A stretch of DNA of 11,492 nt from Thiobacillus sp. (GCA_024710445.1 JANJUT010000275.1:1-11492), one strand, 5' to 3'. Positions 1-6,392 are shown, counted from the stretch's first letter. A program made the numbers and translations. The notes: a model not told the origin generated them from the sequence alone.

Positions 1-1070
1 TCTCCCGACTCAGCCTGTTCGATCACGCGAGGTAATTTATCCTCAGGGCTTTCAAGGTTGGCAGGGGAAGGATACGAGGTCTTGTCTTTTGCGTTTGCGC
101 ACGCCATTTTCCCGCCGTTGCTGCCAGTCGTTGTCGACGCCCTGACCGGTACCGACATGAGTGAACCTCGCAACGTCTTGATTACCAGCCTGCCACAGTG
201 CTCGCTGACCAGTTGCGCTCGTTCCATTTTTTCCGCCGTACCTTCGAGGTATCGGATCGTCCTGAATGGCTGGTCGTTATTGCTGCTTCCGTCAATCGCC
301 GTGCGCATCGCAATATTGAGGGACTCGGACAATAGCCATGCACTGACTTCCTTGAGTTTCTTGCCCTCCTCCGCAGCCCACGCTCCGGCCGGATCTTCGT
401 TCCCCACGGCCGGTGATATCACGCGAATGCGATTCTGATAGGCGTTTTTGATGGCGCCCGGTGCGCGTATGGAAACGAGGGCATCAAGAGTGAGCGTTCG
501 ACGATCCTGCGCCATCAGGAAAACCGGGGTGGCTTCTATCAGCCAATCATCACTCCCCGGCGAATCCGTGGTGCCAACCAGTTTCCTGCGCGCTCCAGGC
601 TGCAAATCCTCGGCCCATAGCCGCGCCAGCTGCTGATACGAAACGGTGCCCAGTATGGATTGATACGGATCCAGAACCTTGTCCGCATACTCCTGCGCCT
701 TTTTTCTCTGGCTGTTCTTTTGCGAGTCGACGATCAGCCCATGCGTAACGACCGCAGCAACAAAAGCGACGGCATTGGGTGCCGGATACGGCATGAAACT
801 CGAGCCTGCACTCCCACCCGCGTAGTCGAGCGCGCCGCTGAACACGACCTTGCCGTCATCCGGCAATTTCAGCGACCAGCTGCGTTCACTGGTCGCGTCC
901 CCAACGCCGGGAGCGGATTCCGTCGAATCAGCCGCCCAGCAACTGGCGAGCCCTAGCGCCATCACGCAGCAATACGCTGCAAGCGCCTTTCCCATCCGAA
1001 CAGTGACCCGCCCCCCACGTCCGCAGCGAAGCGGCTGCAGCGACATTTCATGCCCTGCGCGCGTCCTCAT
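1..1070 (-). CDS. Exported protein of unknown function, C-terminus beyond left edge
   Basis: The frame is open without a stop from 1070 to the left edge (356 codons), so it is a partial gene. I do not recognise the family. The first ATG (1070) overlaps the stop of the upstream lipoprotein gene as ATGA, which points to translational coupling. Two internal ATGs are credible starts: 1046, preceded by AGGG at about 6 bases, and 995, which puts a clean signal peptide at the N-terminus (KALAAYCCVMALGLASC). That segment ends in LASC, a possible lipobox, but an ordinary cleavage after CWA is also possible. After it come a charged linker, a second short hydrophobic stretch (about residues 98-114, counted from 1070), a lysine/arginine-rich segment, and a beta-rich region around residues 178-220. 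The product is likely envelope-located and works with the lipoprotein; both points are inference. That the gene is real is well supported by length, signal peptide and coupling. Confidence 0.75.
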   Translation of the reverse strand, partial: MRTRAGHEMSLQPLRCGRGGRVTVRMGKALAAYCCVMALGLASCWAADSTESAPGVGDATSERSWSLKLPDDGKVVFSGALDYAGGSAGSSFMPYPAPNAVAFVAAVVTHGLIVDSQKNSQRKKAQEYADKVLDPYQSILGTVSYQQLARLWAEDLQPGARRKLVGTTDSPGSDDWLIEATPVFLMAQDRRTLTLDALVSIRAPGAIKNAYQNRIRVISPAVGNEDPAGAWAAEEGKKLKEVSAWLLSESLNIAMRTAIDGSSNNDQPFRTIRYLEGTAEKMERAQLVSEHCGRLVIKTLRGSLMSVPVRASTTTGSNGGKMACANAKDKTSYPSPANLESPEDKLPRVIEQAESG

Positions 1071-1750
1071 TTGAACGTGGCGAGCAACCTGTCCTTGCCC
1101 AATTCAATCGTCTGGAAATAAGCATTCGTCAGCCCCGGAAAGTTGGGCGGCTCATCCCAGTTGGCGTCGGTGCCCTTGGACTCGCTGAACGTCTGATGCC
1201 ACTCGTAAGTGTTGTTGCTCAAATTGACGAGATAGCCGCTTATCTCCAATTCTGCTCGCGGGTCGCTCGTCGGGATATAGGACGAGAAATAGCGGTACAT
1301 GCCGAGAACCGGAACGTCGAGCACCAGAACTTTATCGATGCCGTATTTCTGCTTCAGACCGGAGAAATCCTTGCGCGCAATGTTGGGACCCTTTTTCTCG
1401 AAATCGGGTAGTGCGTCGATCTTCATTTCATCTGTAATCACCACAGCCTCGCCACCGTTTTTCCGGATTAGATCGGCGATCGCGTCTTTGAGCTCAGGCA
1501 AGCCTTCGGGCGGCAGCTTTTGCGTATGGCTGGTCAACGAGGAATTCAGCAGCGAGGCCGTAGCGATGCAAAGCAGGCAATCCGCGCCCGGGAACCGTGT
1601 GTCGGGCTTCGGAAGCGGCGTCATGGCGACCCCCACCTTGCCCGCTTTGCCATTGACGGCTGACTTGTCCAATTCGACAAAATGCTGGCGCGGCGCCGCA
1701 CAACCCACGGCCAGAATGACCACCCCAATCGATAAAAACAAGGAACGCAT
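1067..1750 (-). CDS. Putative outer-membrane or periplasmic lipoprotein of unknown function
   Basis: The protein is about 227 residues. It opens with a lipoprotein signal peptide: MRSLFLSIG, then a hydrophobic core ending AVGC followed by AAP, so the lipidated cysteine would be residue 17. I chose the ATG at 1750 over the one two codons earlier (1756) because GGAG lies 7 bases before 1750 but only 1 base before 1756. The mature part has a CLLC pair near residue 58, a segment resembling a nucleotide-free alpha/beta fold (about residues 85-150, with the strand KVLVLDVPV), and a final beta-rich part with SGYLVNL and TYEWHQTF. The layout loosely recalls small CsgG/GNA1162-type envelope lipoproteins, but I cannot assign a family. 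It is the first gene of an operon and overlaps the next gene by 4 bases. A candidate promoter lies at 1861-1889. Confidence 0.8.
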   Translation of the reverse strand: MRSLFLSIGVVILAVGCAAPRQHFVELDKSAVNGKAGKVGVAMTPLPKPDTRFPGADCLLCIATASLLNSSLTSHTQKLPPEGLPELKDAIADLIRKNGGEAVVITDEMKIDALPDFEKKGPNIARKDFSGLKQKYGIDKVLVLDVPVLGMYRYFSSYIPTSDPRAELEISGYLVNLSNNTYEWHQTFSESKGTDANWDEPPNFPGLTNAYFQTIELGKDRLLATFK

Positions 1751-1860
1751 ATTCATACTCCCCCCACAGAAAAACCAACAAATAATTGGCCCCCGAGCCA
1801 GACACGCTGGCGCGTGCAGCTCAAAGAACCCATCCCGATTTTCTGTTCCCCGCTGTTGTT

Positions 1861-1889
1861 ATTATTGCAGTCGACTTAATTATTGTTGA
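1861..1889 (-). promoter_or_regulatory. Candidate sigma70 promoter for the envelope operon
   Basis: Read on the minus strand, TCAACA (1884-1889, four of six matches to TTGACA) is followed after 17 bases by AATAAT (1861-1866, five of six matches to TATAAT). It lies about 110 bases upstream of the lipoprotein start, in an AT-rich stretch with no gene. This is a pattern match only. Confidence 0.35.
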
Positions 1890-1965
1890 CGCCCCTCAAG
1901 GGCGAAACGTGCGCCCTGAATAATACCCTTCCTCCCCCATCGTTTCAGCTTCAATGTGCAAATGA

Positions 1966-2157
1966 ACGGGGCCAGACTCCATTCGCACCGCGCCACTGTT
2001 TAATCGTGCCCCTCTTGGTGCCATATTTTTGAAGCAGTGAATCCCCGGGTGACTGGGGCCTGTCTTCTAGGGAACGAACATACGGGCCACCCTTTGATTG
2101 CGAATAAATTTCCAGCGGAGACCGAGCAAAACAATTCGACCCTGGTCCTTTTAATTG
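1966..2157. repeat. Possible remnant of a small mobile element with inverted ends
   Basis: GGGGCCAGACTCCATT near 1968-1983 and, on the opposite strand near 2139-2155, AGGACCAGGGTCGAATT are diverged inverted copies (about 11 of 16 positions match). The general shape GGGGTCAGACTCGAATT is one I associate with sequence near REP-associated tyrosine transposases in proteobacteria, from memory only. No transposase is left between the two copies. The right copy sits where homology of the neighbouring oxidoreductase relic ends. Confidence 0.25.
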
Positions 2158-2343
2158 TTGCCAAGTCCATTACGGCCTGTGCTGTTCCAGAGGAGTATTG
2201 CTGTATGCCCCAAGGTGCCAATACCGTCAGCACACCGTCGCACCCTGCAACTACTTTCCTGATGACCTCGCGGTCGTTTGTTGCACCCGGGAAAATGGTC
2301 TGCCCTTTGAAGCTGTCGAGTTTTCCTACGCTGCGAATTGATG
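2000..2343 (-). pseudogene. Relic of an NAD(P)-binding NmrA/SDR-like oxidoreductase
   Basis: Read leftwards from about 2331, the minus strand encodes SVGKLDSFKG, FPGATNDREVI, VAGCDGVLTVLAPWG and QQYSSGTAQAVMDLA (to about 2160). This follows the middle part of an atypical short-chain dehydrogenase / NAD(P)H-binding protein: end of a beta-alpha unit, then the strand-turn before the tyrosine region. The N-terminal glycine-rich nucleotide-binding loop is missing, because the homology stops where the kinase leader begins. After MDLA the frame stays open to a TAA at 2000-2002, but the residues no longer look like the family, and no full domain remains. I read it as a gene fragment truncated at both ends, not a working enzyme. 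The family assignment is from recognised sequence patterns and is not confirmed by alignment. Confidence 0.55.
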
Positions 2344-2485
2344 ACAAAACGCCTGGGACAGGTTTTGCAAAGCCACAGTGAAGGTCAGCCCTGCGCGACG
2401 ATGATCGAATCCTGTCCTTCGTGACCTGCGCCGGGTTACACTTTGTCCCCTGCGGCCGTCCGGCCAATCTGGGGGAATAAAAACC

Positions 2486-3424
2486 ATGTCCCGGCAGCAT
2501 CCCATCATCGCTGTGACCGGCTCGTCCGGAGCCGGCCTGTCCACGATACGCCACGCGTTCAAGTTCATTTTCGAGCGCCTGAACATCCAGCCCGCGATCG
2601 TTCACGGCGACGGTTTCCGGCGCTATACCGAGCGGCAGTTCACCGCCCTGCTCGAGGAAGCGCGGAGCTGTGGCCGCAACATTTCCTGGTTCGGCCCCGA
2701 TTGCAATCACTTCCCGGAGCTGGAATCCTTTTTCCGGACCTATGGCGAATGTGGCAGTGGCGTTTATCGCCAGTATGCGCACACGGCCGAACGTGGCAGG
2801 GAGCTGGGCGTGCCGTCGGGAGAGTTCACGCCGTGGTCGCCCCTGCAGCCGGGCAGCGATCTTCTGTTCTACGAGGGCCAGCATGGCGGACTGATGGCCA
2901 ACACCTGGACCCGCCGCAAGGTCGATTCGTGCCACTTTCCACCGGAAATCGACCGTCGCGTGGGGCGCCAGGGTGTCGACGTGGCCCAGCATGTGGATCT
3001 GCTGATCGGCGTGGCGCCTGCCATCAACCTGGAGTGGATACAGAAGATCCACCGCGACCACAAAAAGGGCACGTGCTCGCCCGAGGAATCGGTGGAAACC
3101 ATCCTGCGCCGCATGGACGACTACATCCATTACATCGTTCCCCAGTTCGGCCTGACCGATATCAATATCCAGCGCGTGCCGCTGGTGGACACCTCCGACC
3201 CGTTCATCGCGCGCGACGTGCCGCTGCCCGACGAATCGCTCTGCATCATCCATTTCCGCGAACGCGAGCGCCATGATTTCCCCGATTTGCTCGAGCGCAT
3301 TCCCGACGCCACCATGTCGCGTCCGGGCACGATGGTGATTCCGAGCAATAGCCTGCGTCTGGCCCTGGGCGTGATTTGCGGTCCGATCCTGGCCCGGTTC
3401 ATGGAATTAAAAGGGCCGGACTGA
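2486..3424 (+). CDS. Phosphoribulokinase homologue, divergent
   Basis: Phosphoribulokinase makes ribulose-1,5-bisphosphate from ribulose-5-phosphate and ATP for the Calvin cycle, in the cytoplasm. This 312-residue protein matches the proteobacterial octameric type (CbbP, usually about 290). Visible features are the P-loop GSSGAG (residues 12-17), the catalytic aspartate D42 in GDGF, FYEG (128-131), and the strongly conserved block WIQKIHRD (184-191) with the lysine and arginine matching K165 and R168 of the Rhodobacter enzyme. ILRRM (206-210), PQF.LTDINIQRVP and DTSDPFIARD are also present. It departs from CbbP in two places: GDAFHR-x2-R reads GDGFRRYTER, so H45 and R49 are replaced, and about 23 extra residues sit at 138-161. 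GGGGGA precedes the ATG by 9 bases. No RuBisCO or other Calvin-cycle gene is near. It may be a second copy with a changed role, so I give no cbbP symbol. Confidence 0.88.
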   Translation: MSRQHPIIAVTGSSGAGLSTIRHAFKFIFERLNIQPAIVHGDGFRRYTERQFTALLEEARSCGRNISWFGPDCNHFPELESFFRTYGECGSGVYRQYAHTAERGRELGVPSGEFTPWSPLQPGSDLLFYEGQHGGLMANTWTRRKVDSCHFPPEIDRRVGRQGVDVAQHVDLLIGVAPAINLEWIQKIHRDHKKGTCSPEESVETILRRMDDYIHYIVPQFGLTDINIQRVPLVDTSDPFIARDVPLPDESLCIIHFRERERHDFPDLLERIPDATMSRPGTMVIPSNSLRLALGVICGPILARFMELKGPD

Positions 3425-3635
3425 GCCGGCCCGGGTTTCCCGGACACTTCATGAATGGCAACAATCGCCAGGGGGGGCGATGGAAAGCCCCGCCAGCGTA
3501 TCCGTACGCATCACACCAGGGAACCCAGGACCGAAGACCGGGCCGCTCAAGCTTGGTCAGAAACCGCCGATTAAAGGAATCGGGATCGAATTGATCCTGA
3601 GTTCTCCCCTTGTACTGCAAAAATAGATAAGGCCC

Positions 3636-3650
3636 GCATGCGATGCATGC
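3636..3650. repeat. Short palindrome in the leader of the PilZ gene
   Basis: GCATGC, GAT, GCATGC lies 33-48 bases before the ATG. Including flanks, AAGG before it and CTT after it extend the pairing to about 9 base pairs with a 4-base bulge on the left arm. It could be an operator or an RNA hairpin near the ribosome site; no family is recognised. Confidence 0.3.
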
Positions 3651-3683
3651 CTTTCGTTCAATCGCGTTTTTAAAGAGGCTCTG

Positions 3684-4370
3684 ATGTCTGATGATTTGAA
3701 TGGTGGTGAGCTGCTTGAAGTCAGCTTGAAAACATTGCGACTGCGTCCGGGGCTTTTTCTGAACATTCAGAGAATGCACGAAGGCGCACCGGTACATGAG
3801 GTGCAATTCGTCGCGGCCATCGAAGGCAAGGGCGTGATGCTGACGCCAAGCGGTACGGATAGCCTCAAGACGGAAATCAGTATTGGCGAAGAGTATTTGA
3901 TTCAAGGCTTCACGGGCCAGACCGATTTCTCCTTCACTGCGCCGGCCCTGAATGTCTTCAAGGCGCCCTTTGCCCATGTGCTCTTTGCTTACCCGGATGC
4001 GGCAACAGCAAAAAAGGTGCGCAAATCGATGCGCATGAAAACCGCCTTGCCCGCAACCATCTCGCCCAGCGGCCAGAACAATCCGCTTGAGGTCTCGATC
4101 ATCGATTTAAGCGTTGCCGGCGCCATGGTTGTATCGCCCCGTTCCCTGGGGGTGATTGGCGGTCTTTTCGACCTGGCATTCCCGATCAACTTCGATGACG
4201 TTCACGCCAACGTCAACATAGTGGCCAAGCTTCGCCACAGTAACCACTCGGACAATGGCGGGCGCAAGATCGGCTTGTCTTTCGAGAATCTGTCCTTTGA
4301 CAACAAGCTGCTTTTGACTTCTTTTGTCGGCAAGATTACTGAAGAAAATTCTTTCGTCATCGAGCCTTAA
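3684..4370 (+). CDS. YcgR-like PilZ-domain protein (c-di-GMP receptor)
   Basis: The 228-residue protein has the two-domain plan of flagellar brake proteins: an N-terminal YcgR/PilZN-type beta domain (about residues 10-108) and a C-terminal PilZ domain (about 112-225). Both c-di-GMP-binding signatures of PilZ are intact: RxxxR as RKSMR (113-117) and (D/N)xSxxG as DLSVAG (141-146). Family members bind c-di-GMP and slow the flagellar motor or otherwise switch between motile and attached life. The ATG at 3684 follows AGAGG by 5 bases. No flagellar or cyclase gene is in the window, so the target is not shown. The gene stands alone, with about 260 bases upstream that hold a palindrome at 3636-3650 and weak GC-rich hairpins, but no clear promoter. 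Confidence 0.88.
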   Translation: MSDDLNGGELLEVSLKTLRLRPGLFLNIQRMHEGAPVHEVQFVAAIEGKGVMLTPSGTDSLKTEISIGEEYLIQGFTGQTDFSFTAPALNVFKAPFAHVLFAYPDAATAKKVRKSMRMKTALPATISPSGQNNPLEVSIIDLSVAGAMVVSPRSLGVIGGLFDLAFPINFDDVHANVNIVAKLRHSNHSDNGGRKIGLSFENLSFDNKLLLTSFVGKITEENSFVIEP

Positions 4371-4387
4371 GGCGATTCTGAACAAGT

Positions 4388-4485
4388 CCTTCGACAGGCT
4401 CCCTTCGACAGGGGCGAATGGCTGGTAATTGATTTCGTTCGTGGCGAGTGCCTCGATGTTACTCAGGACAGGCTTGTCGAACCAC
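4388..4485. repeat. REP-like dispersed repeat (CCTTCGACAGG family)
   Basis: CCTTCGACAGG occurs twice in direct order, at 4388-4398 and 4402-4412. An inverted relative, CAGGCTTGTCGAACC, lies at about 4469-4483. This vocabulary (CCTTCGACAGGCTCAGG and its complement) is familiar from intergenic repeats scattered through many proteobacterial genomes. It lies directly after the PilZ gene and could fold as a hairpin at the end of that transcript, though no T-run follows. Confidence 0.5.
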
Positions 4486-4600
4486 ACAGCAAACCAGCTT
4501 GTTCAGTATCTCCCTGGCTTTTTGCCGACTATGCCGTCCCATGCGCTCCATCCATCTGAAATAACGCTTACTCAGGCCGCCCGGGAAGATTGCCTGATCG

Positions 4601-4807
4601 CTACCTGAGTGGCGTGAGGATGTCCGACAGGCCGTTGTGGTCGATTTCCTGCATCAGGGCCAGCAAGCAGCCAATTTCACCCACAGGGAATCCTTTGCGC
4701 GCGAACCAGTTGAGGTAATTGCCAGGCAGGTCCGCAATGATTTTTCCCTTGTGCATGCCAAATGGCATCTCCCGGGTGACAAGCAATTCCAGATCCTTTG
4801 GGCTCAT
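4601..4807 (-). CDS. DUF3820 family protein (small conserved protein)
   Basis: The 68-residue product carries the DUF3820 core: MPFGMHKGK, then LPGNYLNWFARKGFP, GEIGCLLALM and EIDHNGL. This covers nearly the whole protein, as in the family. The family has been linked by name to a quorum-sensing-regulated factor, but its biochemical job is not known. I chose the ATG at 4807 because the protein then begins MSPKDLELLVTREMPFG, the usual family start. The frame stays open upstream to an ATG at 4852 and a TTG at 4861, but those 15-18 extra residues look unconserved and have no ribosome site. AAGG lies about 11 bases before 4807. It follows the protease gene on the same strand after about 110 bases, so the two could share a transcript. 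Confidence 0.85.
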   Translation of the reverse strand: MSPKDLELLVTREMPFGMHKGKIIADLPGNYLNWFARKGFPVGEIGCLLALMQEIDHNGLSDILTPLR

Positions 4808-4920
4808 CGTACTAACTGCCTTGGCATCGAATAAATGGGGGGTTGGATACATAAGACACAATTAATCTCTGGCGCAGTCGGAAAGCCGAAAAAAGGGAAA
4901 AGTCGTAAACAGCCCAAGCG

Positions 4921-5865
4921 CTATTCCTTTAAACCCGGCGTATCGGCGCCGATCTGCATTTCCAGAACCTGTAATTCCCAATGTGCCTCGGCATGGGTGG
5001 ATTCGAGCAGCAGCACCCGCTGAAACGCGGTAATCGCCAGCTCCTTTTTGTTCAATCCGGTACGGGCGCGGCCCAATGCCATCCATGCTTCCGGATTGTC
5101 GGGCTCCTGTTTTATCCACTCGCCGGCAACCCTGTCCAGATTGAACCAGTCTTTTTTCGCGCCCAGATCACAGGCTGCCAAGAAATATGCGCTTTCCTGA
5201 CCGGGTTTTTCCCAGAAAGTATCGCCCGTCATGATGGGTTGGACATTGTTTGAGGCCAGATGCCGCAACCAGCCGACCGGCAGTGCGAAATGGAATTTGC
5301 CGCCGATTTTGGCCTTGAAAGTTAGTATGCCAGCCAGCCGGCCTTGCAAATCGAACAGTCCACCACCACTCGCGCCTGGATCAAATTCGGCAGTGGTCTG
5401 GATGACTTTGCCGCCATCGCATTCGCAGGTATACAAGCCGACGATCTTGCCCCGCGTCAGCTTGAATTTTCCACCCGAATAACCCGCTGCTACGACAGAC
5501 ATGCCGACTTTTACTTCGTCTAACGGGGTTACGGGAGTAGGGCTCGCCTTGTAGCCCGGCACGTTCAAAAAACACAGGTCACGGTAGACGTCACGCATGT
5601 CCGACTTGGCGGACCAGGTTTCCAGGGGCGTTTCCACCTTGATATCCCGAGCGTCCCGAATGACATGGCAGTTGGTCACAAAGCGATCTCCAGCCAGCGG
5701 AACAGCTGAGCCGTATTCAGTGCTCCCATTCTGGCGGATAACCGTTATTTTTAGCACCTGATGTGTCCATTGTGATGCCGTGACATCCCAATAATGCTCG
5801 GCCCGTGCAGGCATCGGTTGCACCAACACGAGGCAGGTCAGTAATGCAAAGAACCCATGCCGCAT
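4921..5865 (-). CDS. Exported trypsin-like serine protease with C-terminal TPR-like region
   Basis: The 314-residue protein begins with a signal peptide (about residues 1-22, ending PARA before EHYW), so it should act in the periplasm or outside. A chymotrypsin-fold protease domain follows (about 30-205) with a complete catalytic triad: histidine in TNCHVI (H67), aspartate in YRDLCFL (D96), and serine in PGASGGGLF (S166). It lacks a PDZ domain, unlike DegP/HtrA. The C-terminal third (about 225-305) is helical and contains a TPR-like pattern (PDNPEAWMALGRA, KKELAITAFQRVL, AEAHWEL), probably for protein contacts. GGAG sits 10 bases before the ATG. The terminator at 5958-5983 isolates it from the upstream gene, so it needs its own promoter in the short gap, but none is convincing. 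Substrate unknown. Confidence 0.88.
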   Translation of the reverse strand: MRHGFFALLTCLVLVQPMPARAEHYWDVTASQWTHQVLKITVIRQNGSTEYGSAVPLAGDRFVTNCHVIRDARDIKVETPLETWSAKSDMRDVYRDLCFLNVPGYKASPTPVTPLDEVKVGMSVVAAGYSGGKFKLTRGKIVGLYTCECDGGKVIQTTAEFDPGASGGGLFDLQGRLAGILTFKAKIGGKFHFALPVGWLRHLASNNVQPIMTGDTFWEKPGQESAYFLAACDLGAKKDWFNLDRVAGEWIKQEPDNPEAWMALGRARTGLNKKELAITAFQRVLLLESTHAEAHWELQVLEMQIGADTPGLKE

Positions 5866-5957
5866 GGCAGCATCACTCCACGGTTAATTCCTGTTCGATG
5901 AGGCATCCATCAGGCGCTTAGGTTCAATTTTGCTGATATTGATCGCCTGGCGCAGAC

Positions 5958-5983
5958 AAAAAAACGACCGGGCGTACCCGGCC
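5958..5983 (-). terminator. Rho-independent terminator of the small exported protein gene
   Basis: Read on the minus strand, GGCCGGG pairs with CCCGGTC (one G-U pair) around a TACG loop and is followed by G and seven Ts (the A-run at 5958-5964). It begins about 20 bases after the stop codon of the gene ending at 6003. Confidence 0.88.
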
Positions 5984-6002
5984 GCTCTCGGAAATCCGGG
6001 TA

Positions 6003-6290
6003 TCACTCAGGACGAACCCCAGTTTCTACCAGGATGGAACCATATTCATCCGCGCGCCCTTTTTCCGGGCTCGCACGGCCAGTCTTAAAGCCATCCATCG
6101 CATCCTGTGAGGCAAAGCCTCCATAGATGTTTACCTTGGGTGGACTGTCTGCAAGGCTGGTACCCATGAATGACTGGCTATCGCTATTCAGGATGGTGCC
6201 ATATACGTCCGTATTACCATTGCCCCAAGTATCGGCAAAGGCAGGAACTGCCAGTATCGACAGTGCAGTTATTGCAATAAGCTTTTTCAT
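6003..6290 (-). CDS. Small exported protein of unknown function
   Basis: The 95-residue product opens with a typical signal peptide (MKKLIAITALSILAV, cleavage after PAFA). The mature part is about 76 residues, glycine-, serine- and aspartate-rich, and has no cysteine. It repeats a short motif: DVYGTILNSD near the start and DEYGSILVET near the end, with VNIYGGFASQD between them. The frame is open upstream to 6359, but the ATG at 6290 has GGAGG six bases before it and places the signal peptide at the N-terminus, so the longer form is rejected. A strong terminator follows, and a dyad and a pair of direct repeats lie 60-100 bases upstream. This suggests a separately controlled single gene. No family recognised. 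Confidence 0.8.
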   Translation of the reverse strand: MKKLIAITALSILAVPAFADTWGNGNTDVYGTILNSDSQSFMGTSLADSPPKVNIYGGFASQDAMDGFKTGRASPEKGRADEYGSILVETGVRPE

Positions 6291-6350
6291 GACAAACCTC
6301 CATACTTTGTAATCCACGCCTACACTTGTGCGGCTTTGACGCTGCACGTC

Positions 6351-6392
6351 TGTGACCACTTGTTTCGGTCACATGTATTTGTCGGTGTATTT
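6351..6392. promoter_or_regulatory. Dyad and direct repeats upstream of the small exported protein
   Basis: TGTGACC (6351-6357) and GGTCACA (6367-6373) form a perfect 7-base dyad with a 9-base spacer. The spacer is too long for a CRP site. Directly beside it, TGTATTT occurs twice (6374-6380 and 6386-6392), 12 bases apart, the spacing of tandem sites bound by response regulators. The block lies about 60-100 bases before the ATG at 6290. The binding factor is unknown. Confidence 0.4.

Larger units (their letters stand above)
1751..2485. other. Long stretch without an intact gene
   Basis: These 735 bases separate the leftward envelope operon from the rightward phosphoribulokinase homologue. They hold the operon's likely promoter (1861-1889), a pair of short diverged motifs that look like ends of a small repeat or mobile element (about 1966-1982 and 2139-2157), and the relic of an oxidoreductase gene (about 2160-2340, minus). 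The leader of the kinase gene is at about 2380-2485, with GGGGGA before its ATG. No RNA gene was recognised. The long minus-strand open frame running from 2000 under the kinase gene is a shadow except for the relic part. Confidence 0.6.

Noticed and set aside
58..956. Several plus-strand open frames in the first kilobase
   Set aside because: They lie opposite a continuous minus-strand frame with a signal peptide and translational coupling, which is the better reading.
2344..3274. Long minus-strand open frame under the phosphoribulokinase gene
   Set aside because: Its residues are Arg/His/Ala/Gln-rich with no recognisable motifs, and the opposite frame encodes a clear enzyme. Only the part left of about 2343 looks like real, though broken, coding sequence.
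3424..3445. Terminator after the phosphoribulokinase homologue
   Set aside because: CCGGG-TTT-CCCGG forms only a 5-base stem and no T-run follows.
3466..3498. Riboswitch (c-di-GMP type) upstream of the PilZ gene
   Set aside because: A GGGGC/GCCCC hairpin is visible near here, but the conserved loops of known c-di-GMP riboswitches are absent.
6291..6359. Longer N-terminus of the small exported protein
   Set aside because: It would bury the signal peptide 23 residues inside and lose the strong GGAGG site before the ATG at 6290.
6351..6373. CRP/FNR binding site
   Set aside because: TGTGA and TCACA are present, but 13 bases separate them where CRP needs 6.
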